DNA of 64,000 nt from Patagioenas fasciata. Its lineage: Eukaryota; Chordata; Aves; Columbiformes; Columbidae. The position numbers were made by a program, and so were the translations under genes. Each line of letters opens with the position of its first letter. The first letter of the stretch is position 1. Positions 45,202 to 56,765 of this stretch are shown here, in pieces. Below the pieces are notes generated by a model. The model saw only the letters and a program-made list of their open reading frames with translations, had not been told where the DNA came from and did not search any database. The stretch spans positions 34,981,501-35,045,500 of the forward strand of contig NC_092526.1 in assembly GCF_037038585.1 (NCBI RefSeq). Direction: 5' to 3'.

Positions 45202-47991
45202 AAATCCCTATTCACCTGCTTTTTTAGCTTTAAACAATCTTTTAGGTGGAGTGTGCAGTGTGGGTATGAGCACCTGGTGCCTCCCATGGATTTTCACATG
45301 TTGGCAAAGGGTTTAATATTTCTTTAGTATCCCAGTCCCTTTATAGTCTAATACAGTTCGCAAGGCATGAAAGAAAACCTAGCTCCATAGCAGGATTCAA
45401 AGGGAAAATAATTAATCCTGGTCTGTTTCAAATAATTAAAATACGTGGTTATTTAGTGATCTATCAAGGGGTATAAGAGAATAATATGACACTGTCCCAT
45501 TTGTTTTAAAGCTCGAGTTTGAGCTCTCTAGTAGGAAATGATAACCTATGAATTAATCACAAGAAAGTTAACTGTATCTAGGTCAAATCCACACGTGAAC
45601 ATCCACAAAACTTTCGCTTCATTCAGCTTTTTCATGATTATCTTTAATTTCTGGTGCCTTGAGGGAGGAAAAACCCTTTGATTTTTTTTTTAATTTTTTT
45701 TAAAAAAGGAGAGCTTTTCCAGTTTCCCTTTAACTTCTCCTCCCTGCCTCATTTTTAAAGTAGAAAGCTTTTTCCTTTAAAAGGAAAAGGAAAAAAAAAA
45801 AGAGGTTTGTTTTATGTGTGTGTTTTTCACTGAAGGTTGCTCAAATTCAAGCAGTCGTATTGTGGCTGTAAAGGAGCCGTAAAATTTCATTACTGCTTTT
45901 CCACAGAAACCAATTCAAGTGTCCAAGGCTTAGTCTTGTGGTTTAAAGATCTCTCTTTAGAACTGCTGTGTGCCTCTTTTGTATCCCTGTGTGGCTGCCA
46001 GGTCCAGTTCACGTTTACTGAGTATTTCTTTCGGGACTGAAACCAATTAAAACTCTGACAAATTAGAGTTTCTGCTTTTGGGTTAGCTCTAAATCTTGGC
46101 TTGACGTTTGTGAGCATCAACTTTGCAGGTTACCATGAGCTTTAATGGACTCTTATATTGATTTTTACAGAGGGTGAAGAAGAGGGAGCTCTGCTGCCAT
46201 CTCATATTTTGTTTCTAGCTGAAGATCTGAAATCTAAAGGGTGGTTGTGTTTTTGGTTTCTCTTGTGTGTTTTTTGTGTGCTGTGAGTTTGGGGTTTTTT
46301 TTGCCCTTTTTTTGTCTTCCTACGGTAGATACTGCTAAAGCATCATCTTTTGCCGATGCTTCCCTGGTGAGGACGAGCCTCAGGGCTCTGTTCCAGAGGC
46401 TGAAATACTGGGCTACAATTAGTCTTACATTTTCTCCATAGAGATTTTTGGTTTTTAAAGTGGATTGCTGTGTCAGCAAATGAAACTGTTATTTGCATGA
46501 AAAAAATGTAGTTTGTTTTGTTTTGAGTGTTTGCACTTGTTTCCTCTCTGAACTTCTTTCCTCTTTCTCTGACATCTGCAGCTGGTTTGTAGTCATCCCT
46601 TGGTGATTGGGGGGCTGTAAATGCATTTTAGTTCCTGCTTTCCCTTCACCAGCTACAATGCAGGCACAGCAATTCTCCAAGCCTGTCTGCACCAGGGAGC
46701 AGAGTACAGAGGTACAAATGAAAAGAGCAGGATTGAAGGCACAGAACAGATACAAAGAAATCATATTCCACTCGTATACTAGTGATTGCTCTTGTTAATA
46801 GCCCTTCAAAGAGCTATAAAGTGACCATAAAAATAAGAAACAAAGCATCCAGTTTTAGCTCCTCTTCTTTCTTTTTAGTTAAAGCTCTTAACATCAGATT
46901 CCTTTGAAAAATGTAACATCTCTTTAAATTTGAGGTGCTAGGAATACAATAGTTTCCATAAATCTTTTACCTTTAGAGGACATGCAGACAGAAAACTGGA
47001 GTTTGAGAGAGTGTGAGAATATTTTAAGGTGTTCTCTTGGCAAATGATGTCTCGGATGTGCCAAGGCAGGGTGGTGAATTCTCGGACTCATGAAGCTGGG
47101 GCAAGACTCAGCACACACCACTTAATTGTTATATCCACTACTGTGAGAAAAAAAACAGAGTGCCTTGGCAGCACTACAGCGGAGTGAGTTGCAATGTAGC
47201 TTGCATACTGCTAACCCCAAAAGTGTGGAAGGGCAGGCAGTCTGAGGCTGAAGCCTGTTTATGGCAGCTTTTTTTACTGAACCATACACAAAGCCTAGTG
47301 CTGCATTGTGAATTTCTGCCATGTGCCAAGCAAATGTATTTGTAGTTGTACAGCTGGGTTGGCTCTCAGAGCATCCATCTTATTTCCAAGGCTATTCCAG
47401 ATCGGACAGGCAATGTATGAGAGCTCATGTCAGGGTTGCCTTGGTTCTGTCAAACCCCAGCTACTTCTGCAGCTGTTCTTAGTTTGGTCCCAGCCTGCAT
47501 CTTTCAAACGCCTGCTTCCAGCTGGGCAGGAGGAGAAACTGAAGAACAACCCCACCATCTTCTGAAAAGCTTTCATCAATGTTGCAGGAGTCACCAGCAG
47601 TGGATTTGACTGATCCTCCTCCTCCTCCCCCGTTGTCCTGAGGTTTGCCTTTTGACTCGAATGTGCAGCTGAGCTTGAAAAGATGACATTGATTTTTTAA
47701 TTTTCTTTTCCTTCATAAAACTGCTACAGCCTTGCAGAAAAGAAATACTTCTGCTCCATTGGCCTCCACTGGCCACATATTCATCTCCTGCACGCTACTG
47801 CAGTGAGCTGAAAAGCACAGTATAGACTGTTCTGTGCCTTCAATCCTGCTCTTTGCATTTACTAGAAATAATTAAGCTCCTGCTTTCCTTCTGTCTCTTG
47901 TGGGTCGCTCTTTTTTTTCCAAAATGGAGAGAAAAAAAGGGAAAAAATTCCAAAACCAAACCTTGGGCAGGTGAGTGGGATATACTCATGT

Positions 47992-48031
47992 ATACTCTAA
48001 TGATATGACTAATACTCTAATGATACAACTG
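47992..48031. repeat. Tandem duplication of a 20-base unit
   Basis: ATACTCTAATGATATGACTA is followed directly by ATACTCTAATGATACAACTG, with 17 of 20 positions identical. It is a small local duplication. Confidence 0.75.
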
Positions 48032-48322
48032 TTACCATACAACTGGTCCAGTAAAACGCTTGTTTAAAATACTTCTTTACTCTCTCCAGAGACTGCAATT
48101 TGAGTCAGCCTATAAATTCATCCTGCCCATTCTGCCTTGTCTTAAACTTGATCTCTGCACCAGGAATTGCTTCAGCTGCTGACCAGTGCACTGAGACCTG
48201 ATCCCCGCTACCCGCTTCGAAACATCCACCTGTCGTGTCCCTCAGTGATTAATTGTCTCCTCTGTGATGTTTTCCTCAAGAGCAGCAATGTGGCAGGGCA
48301 GTTGCGACCACTTCATTTATCT

Positions 48323-48357
48323 ACTGGAGTCTTGATTAAACTTGAGAGGACTCCAGT
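48323..48357. repeat. Inverted repeat (hairpin), 9-base arms
   Basis: ACTGGAGTC (48323-48331) and GACTCCAGT (48349-48357) are perfect reverse complements around a 17-base loop that contains TTGATTAAACTTG. Pairing does not extend outward, so it is too short for a microRNA precursor. Confidence 0.6.
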
Positions 48358-51300
48358 GAAATTGCTGCTTGTTTCCCTCATGTAATTACACAGCGAAGTG
48401 CTCATTGGGAGCCAGGACGCAGCCCTTGCCCTTTGCTGAGTCTGTGGGCAAGTGCTGCTCTTCTGACAGCGATAGTCTGAATAAACACCTCTTCCTCACC
48501 AGATTTCCCTTCTGATTTTCTTTCCCTGGTGACTTGCACACTCTCAGCACCACCAAGAAAACAGATTTATTTTTGAATGTGTAGCTAAGCTGGCAGCAAT
48601 GTAACACCTTTTCAGCTCTCGCTTGGTGTAACTGTAGGAATAAATAACTGCTTTCTCCTTCTAGTCCCAGGAATATTTCAGCTTCCCAATGACTTTCCAG
48701 TAGAATTTGAAGTAGTTGTAGCTACATGTTGTTTACATCTGACCCAAGGAGATTTTTATTGCTCTGGAGTAATAATCTACCGAGAGCAACTGGAACCCCC
48801 AGTGTATAAGTGCCATTTGATCTCTTCTCTTGGGCACAAGGGCAAGGCTGGGAGGTTTGCTTCTGCAGAGAAACCAAGGAGTAAGGAAACCTCGATGGGC
48901 ACAAGGAGGCCAGTGGCTTCAAAAAGCTGTAACAAGACCTTTCAGTTTCCACAGCCCCAATCCTTGCTCTGAAGGTACCTAATCCTGAAACAGCTGTTTA
49001 CTAGTTTAGATATGCTCGTTTTCTCTGTCCATGGTGGGTGCATGGCAACCTGCACTTGAATTCGTCCTGCCCCTGCTTAAAACGTCCTTAAAAAGCCATG
49101 CTCCCACTCAACCCCTCGCAGCTCACCAAACGAGGAATAAATGGTGAAAGGCCGGAAAGCCAGCGCTTCCCTCTGCTAGACCCATTTGGTGCCGACCACC
49201 TCTGCTTGCTGAAACAGGAGACAACCTGCCCTTTTGACTGCATTTGCTAGAAGGTTTCTGAGATTTTTTTTTTTCTTTCTCTGGCCTCCCACATGGAAAA
49301 CAATCCTTCCAATGTACAGATGGCAGCTCCCTTTGCGGAGGGGCAGGCGTTTGGAGAGGTCCGTATTTTTACTTTATTCATAGAACATGTGTACGTGCCA
49401 CTTGCAGGGTGTTACTCTCAGTATTACATTAAAAATAGGTACTGTGTTAAGCTTCTAATTCTCACCTTTTTGCTTGCGCTACTGATTTCAGAATAATTTG
49501 TGATTTACAGCGTAGAACTTCTCTGTAGTTAGAGAGCTAGTGTAGTTTTCTATGAAATGTCTTTCTTCTAAAGCCAGGTTCTGTGTTTTCAGGAGCAGAT
49601 TGTCAAAAACATGGAAAGACTTGGCTTATTCAAAAACTGTCCGAGCAGACACTGGACACCTATATCCAGGGTTGAATGCTGGTACCTAAGAGCACAGAGT
49701 TAGACTGAAGCAAATGGCAGTGCTGTTGCTGCACAATTGGACACTCAGGTCACGAGAGGCAGAAGTGGCAAAATCCCCCAGTAGACTGTCAAACTGCTGA
49801 AAGTTGGCATTAGAGGAAAAAAAGTGTGTATTTTTTGATGTTCTAGCCTTTCTTCCAGTATTTTTTTGTGACATGAGTGGCTTTCTGCCCAGAATTCTGC
49901 AGCATTTGGATGTGCTGCTCTGTGGGGAGAAGAGATGAGGTGGGAGGAAGAACTGAGAGAAAAATGAGTTGCTTTTTTTGTCTTTTTTTTTTTTCAAAGC
50001 AACAGAACTCCCCTTTCTCCTGCATCTTGTCCCACTTCATCTCCTGACTTTTAGAAGCCTCCTGCCCCAGCTTTTCTTTCAGCAGAAAGTTGCCTTATTC
50101 CCTTGAAGAAAAAATTAACTCCCAAAATGCAAATGCCTCGGACTGAACTCATGTGGGGGATGCTGCTCCTGTGCTGGACCAGCAGCATGGTGCTAGCCTT
50201 TAGTTCAGCAGACTACAGACCAATTTGCACATCCTTGAGGCTGAGTGTGAGTGGCAACCATGTGGGCAAGGAGCAAGCAAGCTGCTAGTACTTGGTCCAT
50301 GGCTGTCCTCATACCATAGCTTGGCATCTGCAGCAAGACCCCTTGGTAACAGCATCTTGTGTGTCCTGACACACTGGTTGGCTTGGGTAGTGACTTCTGG
50401 ATCCAAGAGCTAACCAGATTCTCTGGAGCTGTGGCTATCATATCAATGCATGTGTTAATTCTACCATCATCTTTACCATGAAGTTATTAATGGAAATCAT
50501 CACCCTCATTTAGCAGCTACTGTCACTTAGAAGATTAACCTTTATCAAGCAACTTTGCTATGCCAGCTGCATGGCAAAGTAATTACTTTTAATAGAATCT
50601 GCCCTTGATTTAAAGCCACAGGGGAAGCAATTAAATTTAACAAAAGGCAAAAGCCGTGACTTATAAATGAAGATGGATGGCTTTTGTTATCTGTTTCATA
50701 AGTTTTATTGTGTACAAGTATTAGAAAATATTCTGTCATCTCTCTCATGTTTTAGGGGTTTTGAAATGTGACATTAGACTCTTACTCTAAGGATGAATCG
50801 AATGTCATCAGTACTAGCTCTGGGACTTGGCTCGGAAATAGAGCTTAGCATCATTTATACTCAAGTCACAAATGACTTGCAGGGGGCTTTGAACTTGGGC
50901 TTCCACTTGCTTCTCAAAGCTTGATGCTTGTGTTCAGCATGAAGAGTATACTTACATTTTCTCAGATCACCTGATCTCTTCCCTACATCTAGCTAATCAG
51001 GTACCATTTTTTTTTTACAGGAAGAAGCACCTTATACTGCTTCGTGTCTCTATAGACTTTTTCAATTGAGATTGTACCCGTGAAAAAGAGTTGGTTAGTG
51101 TGTATCGTGTGTATTTGTATGATGGCCCTGAGTGTGTTACTTTGCAAACAGTTAATGTGCAACAGCTGCTGGATGCACTCCTGTTCTGAAATTATGATGG
51201 TGTCTGAGCTCTTTGGGAGAAAGATCTGTCCTAGTTGCTCCTTTAAACAACTACTGTGTTTGCTTGGAAAGTCTGGCATGTGTATGGATTGGCTTTGTGG

Positions 51301-52258
51301 ATGTTGAGAGATCAGCAAGAGAAAACTGATGCCTAGCCAGCAGTACCTTTCTGCCAGAAAGAATGCTTACCCTCAGCCTAACAGAAATGGTGTCCCTTGG
51401 ATGTCTTCCTTGCTGACAGCTGTTTCCAGAGGACTGGGGCTAAAAAAAAGGCTTCTCAGCAGCTCCTTTGAGCAATTGTGTGCCAGGATCCTTCAGGAGA
51501 CCTATGGAGACACAGGGTTGCTTATGAAAACTGGGAAGACAACTGCTAACCTGTAGTGCTGAGTGCCCTATCTGCTGTGGATGATGCAGCTGAACAAGGG
51601 TCTCTTTGCTCCAGCAGTGCATTTCCAGGTGACAGACTGAGTCTCTCTTCTGGTTTGAGTACAAACCACGCAGCCAGCCTTCCAGTATTAGCCCAGGACA
51701 TATTCTCCTTTCGTTTTGTTTCTTGCACCCATCTTGGGGAGCAGCTGAGTCCCTTGGCTGCTGTCTGTCCCCAATCAGTGCTCTCATTGCTCCGCTCTTT
51801 ACTTCAGTCTCCAGCCTGCGGTGCCTCGGCGATGAATGCTCACTTACCAGGAATGCTGACTCTCCAGAGTGTTACTGGAAATGCTTTGGCTAGATGAACG
51901 GTGTGATGTGCTTAGTAAATGGAGACAGAAAAACAGTGCACCGCAGCCCAGCCTTCCTCATAGCTGTTATCTGAAGAGAAATCCTCTTTGTTCTGCTTAG
52001 TCTGTCAGAGCAGTTTCTCTTCACTTTGCAATACGTTGTAGAAGGGCAGCTTGGGCTCAGAGCCCTGACTTGGTTTCTCCTTTCAGTTCAGCTAATATCT
52101 GCTTTGCAATCAAATATTTTTGCCTGAGACTTTGAAGTTTCTATTTCTTTTGAAAAGTGGAAGAAGTCAGTGGTTTCTGACAGGTGTAGATTAGCATGAA
52201 GTGTTCCTGCTCTGCCATAAATCTCTCTGCTGATAGGAGTCTCATACTTCTTGGGGCT

Positions 52259-52915
52259 TGTTAAAGTTTAATTGCAAGGTGACAATAAACCATAGCAGAT
52301 GCTCTCTGTTACCTCCTCACTCACCCTCCCCTCGGATAGGAAAAAGTGATAAGGAGGAAGGAAGAGAGACTTGAAGTTGGAAAGGTTTTAAAGGCTTTAC
52401 TAATGCTACTACTGAATAGAGAAAATTATATAAAATATACAAAATCAATCCTGAATGTCCCAGGGTAGAGCAGTGTTTAACACCTCCCACATGGAGCTGG
52501 TGTACCTCCAGTGGTGATAGTGACCGTGACAGAGCTGGGAGCTGGCATGACTCCAGCAGCTGCAGGGCAGGCACCCAGAAGTCCTGTGTGGGACTTCACA
52601 GTAAACCAGAAACTGGATTCAGGGATATAGAGTCTCAGGCCTTGGATCACAGGCATGGGTGGCAGGATCCTCTTCAGATGCTGGCCATGGTCGAAGAGAG
52701 CGAGACCCTCGTGTATGACACGTATGGGATGGAATACTCAGTTGGTTAGTTTTAGTTACCTGTTCTGTCCACCTCTCCTTGCAAATACACCCCTCTTGCA
52801 ATGGAATGTGAGAAATCTTATCAGTCTTCTTGGTTGTTATAGCATTAAATCTAAACATGAGCTTCTTCTGCATTCCATGGGTCATCTTATCAGTCCTGGA
52901 GTGAACAGCGTCTCA
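52259..52915 (-). mobile_element. Probable solo LTR, second avian ERV family
   Basis: On the + strand it starts TGTTAAAGTTTAATTGCAAG and passes GTGACAATAAACCATAGCAG, TTACCTCCTCACTCACCCTC, GAGACTTGAAGTTGGAAAGG, AAATATACAAAATCAATCCT, CACATGGAGCTGGTGTACCT, GGGATATAGAGTCTCAGGCC and CATTCCATGGGTCATCTTAT, ending CA near 52915. I recall these blocks, in this order, from bird LTRs. The sense strand is the minus strand, where TATATAA (about 52434-52428) could be a TATA box. No short target-site duplication was found at these edges, so the limits are approximate. No viral genes flank it. Confidence 0.55.
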
Positions 52916-53494
52916 AAAAATGTGTAGCTAAATTCAGAAAAGTGCAGTTACTTAGAAGAAGTTAGCCGACAGGAAAATTCACTACAAGAGAACTGGTCTT
53001 GTTTTTAACAAAACCAGGACAGGGCTTCTTAAGGTCACTTCCTCAGTGCTTTCATCCTTTGTGAAGCTCTGGGGTGATTTCTGCATCCCAAACGCTGCCC
53101 TTAAATGGCTTGTGCATGGATGTACCCATGCAGCGTTGCAGTCTCTGCATCAACAAATTGTCTTCTGCCACTCTGCATGCTGGGGAAAGCACAGACACCC
53201 CTGCATGAACTACAGAGCAGAAAAAGCCTTTGGAAGTTGCTTGTGTCTCTTTGAATTTCCACTGTTGCAGTGGTCTTGTAAATCACTGCCGGGATACAAG
53301 TAGCCCCTGCTGCCCAGGGAAGTCTGGAGTGTGAAGGCTGACTTTGCACAGGGCAGGGGACGGGTTCAGGATGAATCTTGCAGGGTACAATGCAGGTTAG
53401 TGGCCTGTCCAAGCTCCTCTGCAGTGCCTGTGCTTTGGAAAGACCTTGGTTTCCTCTGGGAGCTGATTTTTAGTTAGTGAAGCTAATGCAGGGG

Positions 53495-53507
53495 AAAAAA
53501 AAAAAAA
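53495..53507. repeat. A13 homopolymer
   Basis: Uninterrupted run of A. Confidence 0.75.
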
Positions 53508-54819
53508 TAGTGTGACAGTTCTTGGGAATGGAGCAGCTCATTAAAGAGGAAACAGGTTTCATCCTGTGCTAGGCAGCTTTGATTACTCTCCTGGGAGCTT
53601 TGTACCACCTCTCCTCTGTTACTGCTGGCAGACCAAAACCAGGGTCTTCAATAACTGCATTTTCTTCACTTCACACTGACTTTCATCTGGGAGATGCAGC
53701 ATCACTGTCTCTTGGATTGAGTACAGAACACATGGCTACGACGTTTTTTTTGAAGACTGGCAAAAGTATCACATTGGTTATGAGTCTCCTGGAGGGAGAG
53801 AAAAAGGACCAAGCTTTGTGTTATTCATACTTCGGTGTTTTGTCTCTGCCACAAAGCTGCCAGTGCTTTAGTATCTGTCCTTATTTTTGATCCAGTGGCT
53901 TTATTCTCCTTTAGGGAGATTGATTGCAATGGAGAGGATGTTTTTTGACTGGTGGAGTTGGTTGTTTCAAATAAAAAAAAAAAAGGGATTGAAGGCTGCT
54001 TTTACAATCTTTTGTAGAAAAGGGTAGATACATGCTTTTGAGCAGCTCCCAAAAACAGCTATATTCTGGCAGCGAGCAGCTGCCTGTGCACGTGCGAGGT
54101 CCATTAAGATTCAGTGCTGCTTCAAAGCTTTCATTTAGGCTCAAAACAGACTTCTGAAAAGCAAGAGAAAAACCAACTGTATTAAAAAGCAACTTCCAAA
54201 TTAGAATCATTTGTCCCTCTCAAAAGGATCAGGAGCTGACTTGGCCTGTTTTCCTGCAGCCCTCAGGAGCACCACGAATCCTGCTACAAGTCTGTCCTGA
54301 CCTGGAGCCAGCCTTATAGGTGGTTGCAAGGTGGCTTGTTCTGCTGCTAAACTTCTGTTACATATTGGGTCAAATGGATTTATTTTTTTTTTCTTGCATG
54401 TCTACTTGGGGTAGAGCTCGAGGTGAACCTCACATAAGGTGGTCAGCTAGCCTGACAGCAGACACTCCTGCTCATTTCAGAGTGTACATGTGTTTTTAAA
54501 CACAAAACAAGCAGAGTCCCCTGCAAGAGACAGGTGGTTTCTGGAACACTGGGTGAGCTTATATGATTTGAAAATAAAAGGCAAGTGGTTATGCAGAGGA
54601 AGGAGCCAGTGTCTCTGTGAGCTGGGTCGATGTTTGGTATGGAGGGGGTTGGAGTCCAGTTACAGCCTGTCTGCAAGTTCCTGACACCCGGGAAAGGCTT
54701 AAACAGTTATGTAGATGAGAGAAAAGAAAGAGCTTTGCCATGAACATGTTAATGAAGATATTTTTGCTAACGGGGGCAATATATTGACGTAAGGATACTG
54801 TATCTTATGTATGCAGTGG

Positions 54820-54839
54820 AAATTAATCTGGATTAATTT
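54820..54839. promoter_or_regulatory. Homeobox-type palindrome
   Basis: AAATTAATCTGGATTAATTT: 9-base perfect inverted arms around a TG centre. The core TAATCTGGATTA is two inverted TAATC half-sites, the form bound by K50 paired-type homeodomains (OTX, PITX, CRX families). It lies in AT-rich, enhancer-like sequence with nothing coding nearby. Binding is inferred only from sequence. Confidence 0.35.
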
Positions 54840-56547
54840 GAGAAACTAAACATGATAAATGTCACTCCTTTAGAATCAGAGTAGCTTTTTATTCAATTTA
54901 GTTTAATTGGCTTAGAGTTAAGTGGCTGTTCTCAAAAGGATGTTCATACCCATGCTGTCTGTGGAAGCATGTGCTCTGAACAAACCCTTCTCTATCTGTC
55001 CCCTGGACTTGCCAGTGAACAGAGTAGTTATGCTGACAACATTATACCATGTAAGTAAAGACAACTGCCCTCCAGGTTTGCTTTCACCTGGGATACTGCA
55101 AGAGGCGAATGCTGCAGTGACACCTTCCTCTGCAGCAGGTGATGCAAGTGCAGGAGTTGTTCTCAGCACCCCAACTCAGAGAGGTCACCTCCTCTACACC
55201 TTCAGTTTAATGAGTGGGGGAAAATCACTACAGCACTGTCAATAGCATAGTGAGAAAGAAAAGAGAATCTCTTGTTGATATTCTCTTCTGCCAGGAGTAC
55301 AAAGCGGCAAAACCCACCATTGCATGCTGACGTTTGCCCCATGATCAAAAGTGACTCTGCATTTTAGAACCAGCTGCAAGAATTTATTGCTGTAAGTGTC
55401 TCTGGCAAGCTAGGGCTTCAGAATTCCCAAGGGGATTATGTGCACAAATGACAATATCCCTTAGAGTAAATATTAGAGTCAACTGAGGTTTTGAAAAGGA
55501 TATAAACCTTCACGACTGGGGCTCTGTCACCTTTAACTACTCATGCTTAAGCCAACTGATGGGAAATCTCCACCCACAGACACCAGCTTCTTTGAATGAG
55601 AAAGGCTGGGACAAACCGTGGCTGCTGGTGGGACTGAGGACCACATGGGCTGCTTCTCCAAGCCCAGAGGGCAGCATCTGTGAGCTGACACAACCTGTGC
55701 TGGATCTCACCCCAGTCATATCCAGCCTGAAGAGACAGGGAGCCCTGCAGGTCACAGTTGGTGGTCAGAAGGTAATCAGGGGCATCCCAGCTTTGCAGTG
55801 TATCAGCCATGGGGTAGTCTCTGTTCTTTGTCTGAAATGTGAAGCTTGTCCTTCAGCATGTCAGAGCTGGCTTGATGCTTTTCAGCAGCAACACTGAATT
55901 TTGCTGGACAGACTAGGCTGATTCTGCCCCAAAAAATGGAGGGCAGGGTTCTGGAGATCCAAACTTGTTGCTCTTGCAGCTACCGAAGGAGAGAAAGGTG
56001 TTTGTGGTGGGTGGAAGGTGCTGCTCTGTGTTGCACATCTTCAGTCTTTCTACACATCTGCTGCACGTGCAGCAATGCCCTTGGCCATGCCACAGCTCTG
56101 AAAAAGCGCAGTAGTTCAGAGCAGGGACTAAGGCTTTCTGGAAATGTTTGCTGATACCTTTTCTAACTTTCCTGCCAGCACTTTGCTGTCCTTTCCTTAT
56201 AACAACTACTTGCAAGGGCGGTCCGCAAGATTTATGGTCCCGTGGACTTCAATTCCAACAGGTAGGCAGCCAGCCCTTGGGAGCTGCTGTGTTGCAGAGA
56301 CCTTAGTAAGGGGTGCAGAAATCCAGGAAACTCTTTTGTTCAAGGTGTAAGTCACCAAAGGCAGCGGAGCTTTGGAGATATAGCTCTCTACTGAAAATCT
56401 TTTCCTCAAAGAGTGCATCCATGCAGATCTTGTGCATGTGGGGCCAAAGGTTTGCTTTTAAAAATCACTTTGTTGGAGTCTGTCTCTGCTGCTGTGGGTC
56501 TGTTTTCATGCTGTTCCTCATTCTAAGTTACTTCCTTGGGTTACTGT

Positions 56548-56578
56548 CCCCCCCACCCTCCCCCCTTTTTTTTTTTCC
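56548..56578. repeat. Homopyrimidine tract (C-rich then T-rich)
   Basis: C7-A-C3-T-C6 followed by T11 and CC. The minus strand carries G6-A-G3-T-G7, which satisfies the usual four-run rule for an intramolecular G-quadruplex. Confidence 0.6.
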
Positions 56579-56726
56579 TAGAAAAGCTTTAAATGGTTCT
56601 ATATTTAGAACAGGCTGCACGCTGCTTGAAGACTTTCTGACAGCAAATGATGATCTTAATAGGGCCCCCTGATACATACTAGGATTCTTCGATTTCTCAT
56701 ACGCTGCAGTTTGAAGCTTGAAGAAG

Positions 56727-56765
56727 GTTTGTTGTTTGTTTTTTTGTTGTTTTTTTTTTTTTCTT
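56727..56765. repeat. T-rich simple repeat
   Basis: GTTTGTTTTTTTGTTG units ending in about T14. Confidence 0.7.

Larger units (their letters stand above)
41361..52258. other. Intergenic DNA, no gene identified
   Basis: No exon chain or RNA gene is supported. Simple repeats are a T19 run (42800-42818), TATATA (45178-45201) and mixed A/T tracts at 45680-45800. A 20-base tandem duplication lies at 47992-48031 and a 9-base-arm hairpin at 48323-48357. The stretch 44440-44600 is rich in TAAT-core motifs and may be regulatory. Confidence 0.4.

Noticed and set aside
48323-48357. Possible microRNA precursor
   Set aside because: The stem is only nine base pairs and does not extend; a precursor needs about 30 pairs.
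53288-53340. CR1-like words (GCTGCCCAGGGAAGTCTGGA)
   Set aside because: Only about 20 bases fit, and the sequence on both sides does not follow the CR1 order, unlike the clear copy at 19.24 kb.
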